A stretch of 36,851 nucleotides of DNA. Source: an uncultured Ruminococcus sp. (GTDB taxonomy: Bacteria > Bacillota > Clostridia > Oscillospirales > Acutalibacteraceae). Positions 9,465-18,228 of this stretch are shown here, piece after piece. The stretch is taken from assembly GCA_902763835.1 (NCBI GenBank), contig CACWTQ010000007.1, forward strand, positions 1-36,851. Direction: 5' to 3'. Each line of letters opens with the position of its first letter. Position 1 is the first letter of the stretch. Under the pieces are notes generated by a model that was not told the DNA's origin, did no database searches, and worked only from the letters and a program-made list of their open reading frames with translations. The translations under genes and the position numbers were made by a program.

Positions 9465-10052
9465 TTAACCATAGTTTAATAAACTTTTAAAAATTTTGTA
9501 ATAGCGTATCATTGCTGTAAACATTAACACAAATGTAACCAAAAACAAAGTATTAACAAGCCAGAACAATTCTGCTCCCGAAAAATAAATTATTACCGAT
9601 GTCAAAGCAGAAACGTAAAACGAAAATGTAGCAGCCTTCCCGTACCACTGTGCCGAGGGTGGATTTATCGACTTTTTCAATAATATAAGCGAACCGGCTA
9701 TTATTAAAATATCCTTAGTTACAAGTAATATTATTATCGGGAACAGCTGTGGAAACATCACACTCACACAGAAACCAACTCCAAATAACGTCAGTTTATC
9801 GGCAAGAGGATCAAGATATTTCCCAAGCTGTGAGGTTTGATTGAAAGTTCGGGCGATGAATCCGTCAAGAAAATCTGTCATTCCCGAAAACACCAGAACA
9901 GTAAGTGATGAAATATAATTACTGTTAAAGAACATTATCAAAAAAGGTATAATCAAAATAATTCTTATGCACGTCATTAAATTCGGAACTGTCAGAATAT
10001 TTTCGGAGAAAACAGAAGTAAATCCTTTAGCAATATTTTCCGGCTTTGTCAA
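9465..10052 (-). CDS. pgsA: CDP-alcohol phosphatidyltransferase (phosphatidylglycerophosphate synthase)
   Basis: Integral membrane enzyme that probably joins CDP-diacylglycerol to glycerol-3-phosphate in phosphatidylglycerol synthesis. The 195-aa protein has the family signature D-x2-D-G-x2-A-R-x8-G-x3-D-x3-D (DFLDGFIARTFNQTSQLG then KYLDPLAD), which carries the metal-binding aspartates, and several hydrophobic segments. The start is TTG, preceded by GGGGTGATGAGG. It is 28 nt downstream of the CvpA-family gene on the same strand. Substrate specificity within the CDP-alcohol family is inferred from size and family resemblance only. Confidence 0.85.
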   Translation of the reverse strand: MTKPENIAKGFTSVFSENILTVPNLMTCIRIILIIPFLIMFFNSNYISSLTVLVFSGMTDFLDGFIARTFNQTSQLGKYLDPLADKLTLFGVGFCVSVMFPQLFPIIILLVTKDILIIAGSLILLKKSINPPSAQWYGKAATFSFYVSALTSVIIYFSGAELFWLVNTLFLVTFVLMFTAMIRYYKIFKSLLNYG

Positions 10053-10080
10053 ACCTCATCACCCCATAGAAATAATTAGA

Positions 10081-10803
10081 TTATTCTACTGCCTCTGTAT
10101 TTGGTGATTCCGTATTTGTTTCAACAACACCCGTTAAAATAGGACTGTCGTAAATACCTTTGAATACTGTGGATTGTGAGATTGACTCATCAGATATAAT
10201 CTCGGGAACGTTTTTCAAATGCGGAACTGCAATTCTTATGATAAAAGCAATTACAAGAATAAGCAGAAAACCCTCGATAATACCGATAACCCCACCTATA
10301 ACTCTATTGACTACGCCTATATAAGAATTATCAATCCGACTGTTAATAACCTTTAAAACCAGCTTAATAATCACCGAAATTAAAAGAAACAATACTATGG
10401 ACACTATAAGCGAGATGAAAGAAATCACAATCGGACGGAGAAGTTCTTCGACTTTTTCAGGACCGTAGTTCGCCGCCGAAGCAAGTTTATCCCGAGTGAT
10501 TTTAAATCCGGGCATAGAGTTTACTACAAACTTTGGCATTGTGTCAAGAATATTCTCAATAAGCGAACCTGTACCCGAACTCTTCAAAAGTGCCGCAGCA
10601 TCGTTTACTTTTTCTATGATAACGTCGTCAAATCCACCGAAATAAATTGCTTCTGCTATAGGATTAGCCAGTATCATTGTTAATAATGAAGAAATAAAAG
10701 TACCGGCAATTGAAACTAATGTTTTAATCAATCCCTTTTTGTAACCAAAGAAAGCAAATACAGCAACAATTATAATCACCAAAACATCAAGTGCAACATT
10801 CAT
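10081..10803 (-). CDS. CvpA family membrane protein
   Basis: About 240 aa. The N-terminus matches the CvpA/colicin V production family: VLVIIIVAVFAFFGYKKGLI, a first membrane helix followed by a GYKKG turn. Further hydrophobic segments lie near residues 30-50, 130-155 and 175-200, with an amphipathic stretch between. The role of the family in Clostridia is not settled. ATG 10803 is chosen because it has AAGGA at 9 nt; the ATG at 10812 directly abuts that site. The gene lies between the DUF5711-type gene and pgsA, in the same direction and closely spaced. Confidence 0.8.
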   Translation of the reverse strand: MNVALDVLVIIIVAVFAFFGYKKGLIKTLVSIAGTFISSLLTMILANPIAEAIYFGGFDDVIIEKVNDAAALLKSSGTGSLIENILDTMPKFVVNSMPGFKITRDKLASAANYGPEKVEELLRPIVISFISLIVSIVLFLLISVIIKLVLKVINSRIDNSYIGVVNRVIGGVIGIIEGFLLILVIAFIIRIAVPHLKNVPEIISDESISQSTVFKGIYDSPILTGVVETNTESPNTEAVE

Positions 10804-10834
10804 AATTATCATTCCTTTTCTTTATCAAATTATT

Positions 10835-12019
10835 CTACTTTAAACTTATTTTGCGAATTTCGGAAACTCCAATAATATATGAAGTTTTTTCCTGAGGAAT
10901 TATTATGCTTTTCGCATCTGTTCCGACTTCCCATTCGCCAAATGAATCGCCGTAAAAATTGTAAAGATACAGCTTGCTCGACGAAAGCAATGCTATTTTG
11001 TCTTTTTTTACGTCAATCGAGAATACCTTTAAATCTGTGGAAAAGCTTCCTATTTCATTACCTTTTGTATCAATACTTACTATACTGCACTCTCTTTCGT
11101 CATCGGAACGTGAGAGTGATACAGCAATATTATTCCCGTATGATACATTATATGCAGTTAATACTCTATTGTTATAGCTATAAGGTATTTCTTTTCCGCT
11201 GTCGCTGTAAATTACAGACACAAGCGAATCGGTGACAACTGCAAATCTATCCTCTTCAATAAACTTGACATCATAGACAATTTGGTCTTTATAAGTATAA
11301 ACATATAACGGTTCTTCTCTTGTAAAGTCGAGAAGATATACTTGTGAAACAAGCTGACCGTCAACTGTATTCACCGCACCTACCGCCGCCATAGTTCCAT
11401 CATTATTAACAGAAACGGAAACAGCATAATAATCATTAAAAGAATAACCAAAAAGGAATTCATTATTCTTGTCAAACACAGATAATTTGGCAAGATAACC
11501 AGTTTGGTCGGAAATTATTACGTAAGTACCTATATCATTAATATCGCAGTCGGTGATTGAAGTACCCTGAGTACCACGATATACCTCGCCTTTATCGGAT
11601 AAAATTCTGAAATCGGCACCGCCCTCGTTAAATGCAATGGAATAAATATTAGAACATTTGATTAGCGGATTAGTAAAATTATGCTGATAGGAGTAAATTT
11701 TTTCACCATCGTGATTCAACCGGATAATTGAAGTATCGCTGACATACATCAGTGCATTGTTTGTAGATTTAAAATTATTTTCAAGCACGGATGTTCCAGA
11801 AATATCAATACTGAAACTATCATTTGTAGAGTCGGAAAAATTTACCCACTCTGCGACTTCATCGGGTGAAAACACGTCCCACTTTGTAACAATCAAAACC
11901 GACACACAGCACAAAACGCAAAACACCGCACCAACTGCAAACCTTGACGAACAGCCAAACGGAAGCGAGCTTTTCTTTTTACGTTTGGAATCATCGGTAT
12001 TTTTATAATCGTATGCCAT
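10835..12019 (-). CDS. Membrane-anchored beta-propeller protein (DUF5711-like)
   Basis: About 394 aa. A short basic cytoplasmic N-terminus (KRKKKSS) is followed by one membrane helix (about 25-45) and a long extracytoplasmic part of repeated beta-strand units resembling WD40/PQQ-type blades, with no enzymatic motif. The overall plan matches DUF5711, often found next to CvpA genes in Clostridia; function unknown. ATG 12019 follows AAGGAGG at 7 nt and is preferred to ATG 12025, which abuts that site. It heads the close-packed set DUF5711-cvpA-pgsA. Confidence 0.7.
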   Translation of the reverse strand: MAYDYKNTDDSKRKKKSSLPFGCSSRFAVGAVFCVLCCVSVLIVTKWDVFSPDEVAEWVNFSDSTNDSFSIDISGTSVLENNFKSTNNALMYVSDTSIIRLNHDGEKIYSYQHNFTNPLIKCSNIYSIAFNEGGADFRILSDKGEVYRGTQGTSITDCDINDIGTYVIISDQTGYLAKLSVFDKNNEFLFGYSFNDYYAVSVSVNNDGTMAAVGAVNTVDGQLVSQVYLLDFTREEPLYVYTYKDQIVYDVKFIEEDRFAVVTDSLVSVIYSDSGKEIPYSYNNRVLTAYNVSYGNNIAVSLSRSDDERECSIVSIDTKGNEIGSFSTDLKVFSIDVKKDKIALLSSSKLYLYNFYGDSFGEWEVGTDAKSIIIPQEKTSYIIGVSEIRKISLK

Positions 12020-12177
12020 TATCATTCCTCCTTCCTTTTCATCAATATCATCAAACTAAGGAAAACTTGTGTGAACTCTTCACTTTTCAATTCGTCATTC
12101 GCTCTTCTCTAAATTAATGACATTTTCCTTTTCATTGTAAATTATAAATGGTAAATCTGTTCGTTTTATGATAGTTT
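12020..12177. other. Intergenic spacer without a gene
   Basis: AT-rich spacer between the small-gene island and the DUF5711-type gene. It holds short imperfect motifs (ATTATAAATGGTAAAT; TTCACTTTTCAATTCGTCATT) but no convincing terminator or ORF on either strand. Confidence 0.5.
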
Positions 12178-12588
12178 TTAAGTTTTTTCGGAAGGCAAAT
12201 CCAATTCATCGTCAAGATTTTCCGAATAAAGAACATTGCATTTTTTACAAAAATATATATAATCCTGCTCATACGGAGTACGTTCAAGCTTGCCGCCGCA
12301 TTGAGGACATTTTACAAACCATTCAATATCCCAGCCGTCCAATAAATTCCATTTAAACATATCTTTAAAATCGTTGTAACATTCCTCACAAATGCAATCG
12401 GATAAGTCCTCTGTCACAAACCACTTCTGGTGCATATTGTCATTGACAGAATCTAGACAAAACGAACAGCTTTTTAAATGCGGTGCATTTTGGGATATTT
12501 CTTCACCGTCCGTAGGATTGATGTAAATATTTTTCAGTCGTTCGGGGTCATCAATTACAATCAGCCGCCAATCGTCTTTTTCAATCAT
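12178..12588 (-). CDS. Hypothetical zinc-ribbon protein
   Basis: A 136-aa acidic protein. ATG 12588 has a strong GGAGGTAAGCTT site; the open frame continues upstream to 12681 but overlaps the preceding gene there. Four CxxC pairs are visible: CSFC and CEEC in the first half, CPQC and CKKC in the second, so it probably folds around one or two structural zincs. No family is recognised and no catalytic motif is seen. It is the last of five small codirectional genes (12178-14693) that look like an immunity-type array, which is inference from gene size, acidity and arrangement. Confidence 0.7.
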   Translation of the reverse strand: MIEKDDWRLIVIDDPERLKNIYINPTDGEEISQNAPHLKSCSFCLDSVNDNMHQKWFVTEDLSDCICEECYNDFKDMFKWNLLDGWDIEWFVKCPQCGGKLERTPYEQDYIYFCKKCNVLYSENLDDELDLPSEKT

Positions 12589-12607
12589 AAGCTTACCTCC
12601 CTGAGTA

Positions 12608-13117
12608 TTATTTGTAATAGTCAAATATTCTTTGATATGATTCTTTGGATTGTTCAATATCATCCCAAGACAAAGGTTCATCTGCGTACAACAATATATC
12701 GAACGGTTCTTTCATTTGAATATGTTCGGGCAGAAAATTCCATATATCATAACTCAATTCGGAAAACTCCTCTAAAGCAAATTGTTCGGATTTATTGCGG
12801 CAATTGCAAAACTTATTAATTATGCTTTCGTAATATCTGTGAAACAAGTCAACAAAAACTTTTCCGAATTTCTCAATATCAAAAGATTTTGTATCACTGT
12901 GTGTGAATATGTAAGGGACACTCTTTCTCATATTTCCGCCGAATGTTTCAAGTTCAAGATAATCTTCATTTTCGGGATTTTCCAAAAACAAAGTGTCAAG
13001 CAGCTTGTTATATTCATCTTCGACATCAAAACCATTATTAATGAAAATGGCATATGCAAATAATTCTTCATCAATAATTCCTACGGTAATTTTATCCGCT
13101 GTTGTTTTTTGAATCAT
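12608..13117 (-). CDS. Hypothetical protein, immunity-like
   Basis: 169 aa, acidic, rich in aromatic residues, with no signal peptide or membrane segment. It begins MIQKTTADKITVGIIDEELF. The composition is typical of cytoplasmic immunity proteins of polymorphic toxins, but I cannot name a family. The ribosome site is weak (GGACAG about 8 nt before the ATG). The downstream zinc-ribbon gene follows after 19 nt. Confidence 0.65.
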   Translation of the reverse strand: MIQKTTADKITVGIIDEELFAYAIFINNGFDVEDEYNKLLDTLFLENPENEDYLELETFGGNMRKSVPYIFTHSDTKSFDIEKFGKVFVDLFHRYYESIINKFCNCRNKSEQFALEEFSELSYDIWNFLPEHIQMKEPFDILLYADEPLSWDDIEQSKESYQRIFDYYK

Positions 13118-13234
13118 TTATTTCACTGTCCAATCTAAAGCAGTTTTGGCATATCATCGCACAAATAATCAGATACAATAATATCATTATTTTTTTATCA
13201 TACAGTCAAACCAGCCGTACTTTATCAAAATTAT

Positions 13235-13621
13235 CTAAACCAAATCATTTAATTCCCCTGTCGGAATTTTTCTGTTTTTGTATGTGTCGATAAGCTTGTC
13301 AAGCCATTCGTCTTTATAATTCAAAATAAGACTGTCGTAAATCAATCCGAAATCGTCGGAAATATAAGAAGACAGTTCACCGCAATTATTACTTTCCAAA
13401 ATTTTAAATGCCTTTTGAGTAATCTCTAAAAATTCCGATTCGTTGCTTTTTGTATAATTATCATTGTTTTTTAAATTTTCGATTTCATCGCAGACTCTGC
13501 ACCACTCGCTGTCGAATGGGTCGTTATCTCTGTTGTCGAGAATATCGTCAATATATTCCTCGGTAAATACCGAATAATCAATCGTTTCCAAAGCTTTAAG
13601 TATCTCTTCGATAGTATTCAT
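13235..13621 (-). CDS. Hypothetical small acidic protein
   Basis: 128 aa, about one quarter Asp and Glu, predicted all-helical and cytoplasmic, starting MNTIEEILKALETIDYSVF. The ribosome site AAGGAGC lies 6 nt from the ATG, strong support for translation. No recognised domain. A 117-bp spacer with a weak AT hairpin (AATAATGATATTATT) separates it from the next gene, so the island may hold more than one transcript. Confidence 0.65.
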   Translation of the reverse strand: MNTIEEILKALETIDYSVFTEEYIDDILDNRDNDPFDSEWCRVCDEIENLKNNDNYTKSNESEFLEITQKAFKILESNNCGELSSYISDDFGLIYDSLILNYKDEWLDKLIDTYKNRKIPTGELNDLV

Positions 13622-13684
13622 ATTAATGCTCCTTAGTATTTCGCTATGTTTCTTTTGATAATTTTTTCAAATCACTTGTTTGAC

Positions 13685-14323
13685 CTACCAATATTTTATT
13701 ATTTTATCAAAACTAATGTTATTTTTAAAGTATTCTCTCCATTCGGTTATTTTCTTGAAATACGTTTCAACACCAAATGGAATACTTCCGCTTTTTGCAT
13801 TTTCAAGCGATGTAAAAAACTGATGTTCAAGCCTAATATATGTATCTGTTTCCACAGCAGCAATAAAAGCCGAAATATCAAGTTCAATCACATACACAGC
13901 CAACGGATTTTTAAAAACAGGCTCCGGGGCATTTCCACGCATTGTATGGGTGTATTTCATATTGTTGTTATATTGAATATTCTCCTCGGAAAGTACAGCT
14001 TTATAACAGCGTTTCATTTTAATATTCTTAAATTCGTCATAAAGTTCAAAGAAAATTTCAAGACCTTTCTCCTCGTTATTATCACAGTAATTCAGAATAT
14101 TATTACACCAACCTATATTATTTTCCTCGTTGAACCTCATTTTTACAAAATCATGCATAAAATGAAAATCAAGCGTAAACAACTCCCTTTGAAAATCAGC
14201 TCCAAAATCACTTTCGGCAATAGTATAACCGTTAAGGAAATGACTTAATGCGGTTATACTGTTGCTGCCAAGATACATTCCCGGACGTTTTCGGACACAA
14301 TTAATTACACTATGAATACTCAC
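13685..14323 (-). CDS. Hypothetical protein with an N-terminal RKRPGMYLG motif
   Basis: 212 aa, starting at GTG with GAGGAG 8 nt upstream. The N-terminus, SVINCVRKRPGMYLGSNS, repeats the segment typical of GyrB/ParE ATPase domains (RKRPGMYIG), but the Glu/Asn and DxGxG motifs of GHKL ATPases are absent. It therefore shares a short motif rather than the whole enzyme fold. I associate this motif with small uncharacterised proteins near polymorphic toxin loci, but that is from memory. The rest is acidic and soluble. Confidence 0.65.
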   Translation of the reverse strand: MSIHSVINCVRKRPGMYLGSNSITALSHFLNGYTIAESDFGADFQRELFTLDFHFMHDFVKMRFNEENNIGWCNNILNYCDNNEEKGLEIFFELYDEFKNIKMKRCYKAVLSEENIQYNNNMKYTHTMRGNAPEPVFKNPLAVYVIELDISAFIAAVETDTYIRLEHQFFTSLENAKSGSIPFGVETYFKKITEWREYFKNNISFDKIIKYW

Positions 14324-14336
14324 ATTCTCAGCTCCT

Positions 14337-14693
14337 CTAAGAATAATCTGATTCTCTGTCGATGTCTTCCCAAACTTCCGCTTCTATTTCTTTAACCGTT
14401 TGGAAGCGATTGTCAAGCTGCTCAAGCGATATTTCCTCATCATTTTCATAAATCGTAATCTTCGCTCCGACACTCATCAGCTTATCAAGAAACTGACGAA
14501 AAAGCTCGCCCCTGTCAATCTCATATAAATCATCGTAAACATCATATGAAGCATAATTATCATATTCAAGCACATACTCATTATTTAGAATTTTACTTTT
14601 AATATCAGCAATACTCGGTTTGCTGTCATATTTTCTTATCAAAGAAATATACTTAACGATATTTTTATCATTCTCTATTTTGACATTGAACAT
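14337..14693 (-). CDS. Hypothetical small acidic protein
   Basis: 118 aa, no signal peptide, starting MFNVKIENDKNIVKYISLIR; very acidic, with a central SIADIKSKI helix. The GAGGTAATAAT ribosome site precedes the ATG. The gap to truA upstream is 9 nt and to the RKRPGMYLG gene 13 nt, so at least these two genes could be read through from the ecf-truA operon. No family recognised. Confidence 0.65.
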   Translation of the reverse strand: MFNVKIENDKNIVKYISLIRKYDSKPSIADIKSKILNNEYVLEYDNYASYDVYDDLYEIDRGELFRQFLDKLMSVGAKITIYENDEEISLEQLDNRFQTVKEIEAEVWEDIDRESDYS

Positions 14694-14702
14694 ATTATTA
14701 CC

Positions 14703-15473
14703 TCAATAGAACACCTTATTAAGATAAAGTCCGCAGGCAGGAGCAGTAGGACCTGCAAATTTTCTGTCCTTTTTCTCAATAATTTCTGGAATTTCGTCGG
14801 GAGCAATTTTTCCCTGTGCAACTCTCAAAAGTGTGCCTGTCATAATTCTTACCATATTATATAAAAATCCGTCTGCTTCGACCGTGAAAATTACAAAGTC
14901 ACCCTGTCGTTCAACATTAGTAAGATAAACCGTCCTGTGCATATCTCCGGGTCGCCGATTGTCCGGAGTACAGAAAGACGTAAAATCGTGAGTGCCGATA
15001 TAGTGCTTCGCCGACGCATTGAGAATATTTTCGTTAAGATTTTTATATCTGTAATGCAGGGCGTAGCCGTCATAAAACTGATTTCTCACCTCGTTATTCC
15101 ATATTTTATAGATATATTGTTTTCTCTTACAATCATATCGTGGGTGAAAATCAAGCGGCATTTCCTCACAATCGGTAACGGCTATCGAATTTGGGAGATG
15201 TCTGTTCAAGGCGGCTTTAAGCCTTTCGGGCGGAATTTTGTGAGAGGTTTTCAAGCCAATACAGTACATATTTGCATGAACTCCCGTATCGGTTCGGCTG
15301 CAACCTTTGACATCGATATCATTGCCGATAATTTTCATCAAAGCATTCTGGAAAACCTCCTGCACAGCCACAGCATTACTCTGAATCTGCCAGCCATGGT
15401 AAGAGCTTCCGTCATACATTATTGTAATTTTCACATTCCTGTTCGGATTGTTACAGGCAACATCACATTGCAT
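14703..15473 (-). CDS. truA: tRNA pseudouridine(38-40) synthase
   Basis: Converts uridines 38-40 of tRNA anticodon arms to pseudouridine. The 256-aa protein has the family motif GCSRTDTGVHA with catalytic Asp62, and the N-terminal core KITIMYDGSSYHGWQ. ATG 15473 has GGAG about 8 nt upstream but overlaps ecfT by 43 nt. A GTG at 15434, overlapping the ecfT stop, would give a start closer to the usual N-terminus. The gene order ecfA1-ecfA2-ecfT-truA is the widespread Firmicutes arrangement and supports the assignment. Confidence 0.95.
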   Translation of the reverse strand: MQCDVACNNPNRNVKITIMYDGSSYHGWQIQSNAVAVQEVFQNALMKIIGNDIDVKGCSRTDTGVHANMYCIGLKTSHKIPPERLKAALNRHLPNSIAVTDCEEMPLDFHPRYDCKRKQYIYKIWNNEVRNQFYDGYALHYRYKNLNENILNASAKHYIGTHDFTSFCTPDNRRPGDMHRTVYLTNVERQGDFVIFTVEADGFLYNMVRIMTGTLLRVAQGKIAPDEIPEIIEKKDRKFAGPTAPACGLYLNKVFY

Positions 15474-16255
15474 ACTATCACTCCAACAAAAATAACTGTC
15501 AGCACACCGAGTGCCATAAAATCATACTTTGAATATTTAAGAACTTTCATTCTTGTTCTGCCGTCACCGCCGTGGTAACAGCGGCTTTCCATAGCCATTG
15601 CCAGATCGAAAGCACGTCTAAACGCAGACACAAAAAGCGGAACTAAAATCGGAATAAGAGCCTTTATTCTGTTCATAAAATTACCGCTCTCGAAATTTGC
15701 ACCTCTAGCCTTTTGGGCACTCATAATTTTATCTGTTTCTTCCAAAAGTGTGGGAATAAATCTCAATGCAATAGTCATCATCATTGCGATTTCGTGAACC
15801 TGAATGTGGAAAAACGTCAGCGGTTTCAGAAGCTTTTCTATTCCGTCGGTGAGGTCTGTAGGTGAGGTTGTATAGGTAAGCACGGAGCTTATCAGAACCA
15901 AGGCAATAATTCTCACAGCAACAAAAACTGCGGTGTTTATGCCTGCCTGTGTGATTTTCAGAACTCCCCACTGCCAAATCGGTTCACCTGTTCCGTAAAA
16001 TAAATTCAATGCAGATGTAAAAATTACTATAAAAATTATCGCTTTGACACTTTTAAAATAAAGCTTAGGCGAAACTTTCGACAACGTTAAAACTCCCAGA
16101 ACGGAAACAGCCATTATTGCAAGCGATATGTAATTCTTTGTAAAAAATATAAACACTATGTAACAGGTCAGCAAAATTATTTTCATTCTAGGGTCCATTT
16201 TATGAAGAACGGATTTCCCCGGAAAATACTGACCGAGAGTGATTTCTTTAAGCAT
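15431..16255 (-). CDS. ecfT: Energy-coupling factor transporter transmembrane protein
   Basis: Scaffold subunit of an ECF vitamin transporter, linking the EcfA1/EcfA2 ATPases to exchangeable substrate-binding S components. 274 aa from ATG 16255 (AAAGGGTG site); the upstream extension to 16375 overlaps ecfA2 and is unlikely to be translated. It begins MLKEITLGQYFPGKSVLHKM, a typical EcfT N-terminus. Several membrane helices and the coupling-helix motifs QKARGANF and ESRCYHG are visible. No S component is present, consistent with a group II (shared) module. Confidence 0.92.
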   Translation of the reverse strand: MLKEITLGQYFPGKSVLHKMDPRMKIILLTCYIVFIFFTKNYISLAIMAVSVLGVLTLSKVSPKLYFKSVKAIIFIVIFTSALNLFYGTGEPIWQWGVLKITQAGINTAVFVAVRIIALVLISSVLTYTTSPTDLTDGIEKLLKPLTFFHIQVHEIAMMMTIALRFIPTLLEETDKIMSAQKARGANFESGNFMNRIKALIPILVPLFVSAFRRAFDLAMAMESRCYHGGDGRTRMKVLKYSKYDFMALGVLTVIFVGVIVCNVMLPVTIRTGM

Positions 16256-16283
16256 ATTTTCACCCTTTCTTTTCTTAAAAACT

Positions 16284-17135
16284 TTAAACCCTTTGCAAAC
16301 GTAATATTTCATTAACAGCTTGTTCAACCGAATAAATATCCGTAGGCAGCTTGTAACCTCTCTTCGCAAGACCAATCATAATTTTTGTAATCTGAGGAAT
16401 CTGAAGTCCGATTTTTTCAATCTCTTCGCCTTTTGAGAATATTTTTTTAGTTTCGTCAAAGGCGAACATATTGCCTTTATTCATTACAAGAATTTTATCG
16501 GCAATCTGCGAAATGTCCTCCATACTGTGCGACACAAGCAGCACGGTATTATTTTTACTTTTATGATACGAAGATATCTGTGAAAGCAAAACATCTCTGC
16601 CCCTCGGGTCAAGTCCTGCGGTAGGCTCGTCCAGTATCAGAATGTCGGGGTCCATTGCGATAACTCCTGCAATCGCCGCACGTCTTTTCTCACCGCCCGA
16701 AAGTTCAAATGGCGACTTCTTCAAAAGCTCGGATTTAAGGTCAACGAATTTCGCCGCACTTGCGACCCTCTCTTTAATTTCATCATCTTTCAGCCCCATA
16801 TTTTTAGGACCGAAAGCGATGTCCTTTTCAACTGTTTCTTCAAAAAGCTGATACTCGGGATATTGAAACACCATTCCGACTTTAAATCTTACTTTGCGGA
16901 TTTTCTTTGGATTCTCCCAGATATCCTTACCGTCAAGAAAAATCTGCCCCTCGGTTGGTTTGATAAGTCCGTTGAGCATTTGAATAAATGTTGATTTTCC
17001 CGAACCTGTATGACCGATAATGCCGATAAACTCGCCCTGTTCGATACTAAGCGAAACGTCATTGACGGCTTTTTTCTCAAAGGCAGTACCCGTTCCGTAT
17101 GTAAACGAAAGATTCTTTACCTCTAACAATGACAT
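16284..17135 (-). CDS. ecfA2: Energy-coupling factor transporter ATPase 2
   Basis: ABC ATPase of the ECF module, 283 aa. Walker A GHTGSGKST (41-49), Q-loop Gln91, signature LSGGE (145-149) and Walker B ILILDE (165-170) are all intact. The long insertion before the first strand (FTYGTGTAFEKKAVNDVS) and GHTGSGKST are typical of EcfA2. It lies 48 nt after ecfA1 and 28 nt before ecfT. Confidence 0.92.
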   Translation of the reverse strand: MSLLEVKNLSFTYGTGTAFEKKAVNDVSLSIEQGEFIGIIGHTGSGKSTFIQMLNGLIKPTEGQIFLDGKDIWENPKKIRKVRFKVGMVFQYPEYQLFEETVEKDIAFGPKNMGLKDDEIKERVASAAKFVDLKSELLKKSPFELSGGEKRRAAIAGVIAMDPDILILDEPTAGLDPRGRDVLLSQISSYHKSKNNTVLLVSHSMEDISQIADKILVMNKGNMFAFDETKKIFSKGEEIEKIGLQIPQITKIMIGLAKRGYKLPTDIYSVEQAVNEILRLQRV

Positions 17136-17183
17136 TTTTACATCTTCTCCTTTATATCACACTTTACATACACAGCGGATAAT

Positions 17184-18035
17184 TTATTTTTTCTTCAAAG
17201 CTTTATCAATAGCTTCAACGCACTCCTCCACATCAAGCGGAGTATCGCCTATTTTAAAACCGCCCGAACTCAGCTTATGTGCAAGCTCAGTTGACTGCGG
17301 AACATCAAGACTGTGCTTTTTTAAAAGCTCAACATTGGAAAAAACCTCTTTGGGAGTGCCGTCCGTCAAAATTTTACCTCCGTCAAGAACGACAAGTCTG
17401 TCGGCAAGAGCAGCTTCGTCCATATAATGTGTAATCAAAATAATTGTGATATTTTTCTCCTTATTAAGCTTGACTATAGTATCCATAACCTCTTTACGAC
17501 CTTGTGGGTCAAGCATTGCGGTAGGCTCGTCCAATACAATACAATCGGGCTGCATTGCGATAATTCCTGCAATTGCGACACGCTGTTTCTGACCGCCCGA
17601 AAGCTTATGCGGAGCGTGACCCCTGTACTCATACATATCAACGGCTTTCAAAGCGTCGTCAACTCTTTTGCGAATCTCTTTGGGTTCAATTCCAAGATTT
17701 TCGGGACCGAAAGCCACGTCCTCTTCAACAATGCTTGCGACAAGCTGATTATCGGGATTTTGGAGAACAAGTCCTACTTTTTTGCGGATATCAAGTAATT
17801 TATCTTCATCTAAAGTATTCATTCCGCACACGGTGACTTGCCCCTCATCGGGCTGTAAAATGCCGTTAAACATTTTAGCAAGAGTAGATTTACCCGAACC
17901 GTTATGCCCGAGAAGAGCAACAAACTCACCCTTATTAATTGAAAAAGAAAGCTTTTTCAGAACAATTTTGTTTTCCTTTCCCTCTTCATCCGCTTCATAG
18001 CCGAACACTACATCTCTAACATCAATAAACTCCAT
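17184..18035 (-). CDS. ecfA1: Energy-coupling factor transporter ATPase 1
   Basis: ABC ATPase of the ECF module, about 283 aa, with GHNGSGKST (43-51), LSGGQKQR and [13 protein letters not shown] intact. ATG 18035 follows AAAGGTG at 9 nt; GTG/TTG codons at 18047-18039 could also be used. The start lies only about 22 nt from the outer end of an R-type repeat (18057), so the promoter of this operon is inside or beyond the repeat. Confidence 0.92.
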   Translation of the reverse strand: MEFIDVRDVVFGYEADEEGKENKIVLKKLSFSINKGEFVALLGHNGSGKSTLAKMFNGILQPDEGQVTVCGMNTLDEDKLLDIRKKVGLVLQNPDNQLVASIVEEDVAFGPENLGIEPKEIRKRVDDALKAVDMYEYRGHAPHKLSGGQKQRVAIAGIIAMQPDCIVLDEPTAMLDPQGRKEVMDTIVKLNKEKNITIILITHYMDEAALADRLVVLDGGKILTDGTPKEVFSNVELLKKHSLDVPQSTELAHKLSSGGFKIGDTPLDVEECVEAIDKALKKK

Positions 18036-18056
18036 TTTCACCAACACCTTTTTAAC

Positions 18057-18140
18057 ATGTGAAGATAGTCTTTCGTAATCTTACTTTATGTACCCAACCG
18101 ACAGTTAATCTAATGTGAAAATTTTTTGACCAACTTTGAG
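18057..18140 (-). repeat. R-family repeat, single end
   Basis: The plus strand reads ATGTGAAGATAG, 23 nt, then ACCCAACCG: the bipartite end shared with 23274, 23431, 25712, 31217 and 31876. Further in, AGTTGGTCAAAAA (minus strand) matches the interior of the copies at 23274 and 31217. No opposite end is found, so this copy is truncated or decayed. It forms the upstream region of ecfA1. Confidence 0.65.
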
Positions 18141-18184
18141 GAGTAAGGTAACTGTTATAATAAATCTTTTTGTAAATATTTCAA

Positions 18185-18228
18185 GCGAATGTTGTCCGCC
18201 TTCACGGTTTTCAGCGAGCATTGTCCGC
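18185..18228. repeat. Two copies of a 15-bp palindrome at the methyltransferase 3' end
   Basis: GCGAATGTTGTCCGC (18185-18199) and GCGAGCATTGTCCGC (18214-18228) are imperfect palindromes related to those at 22254, 23252 and 31195. The second copy lies inside the coding sequence and encodes the last residues (SADNAR) of the methyltransferase-like gene. Confidence 0.55.

Noticed and set aside
13646..14248. A 200-codon open frame on the plus strand opposite the RKRPGMYLG gene
   Set aside because: It lies antisense to a gene with a strong ribosome site, has an unlikely composition (rich in Ile, Phe, Lys, Cys) and has no ribosome site of its own.
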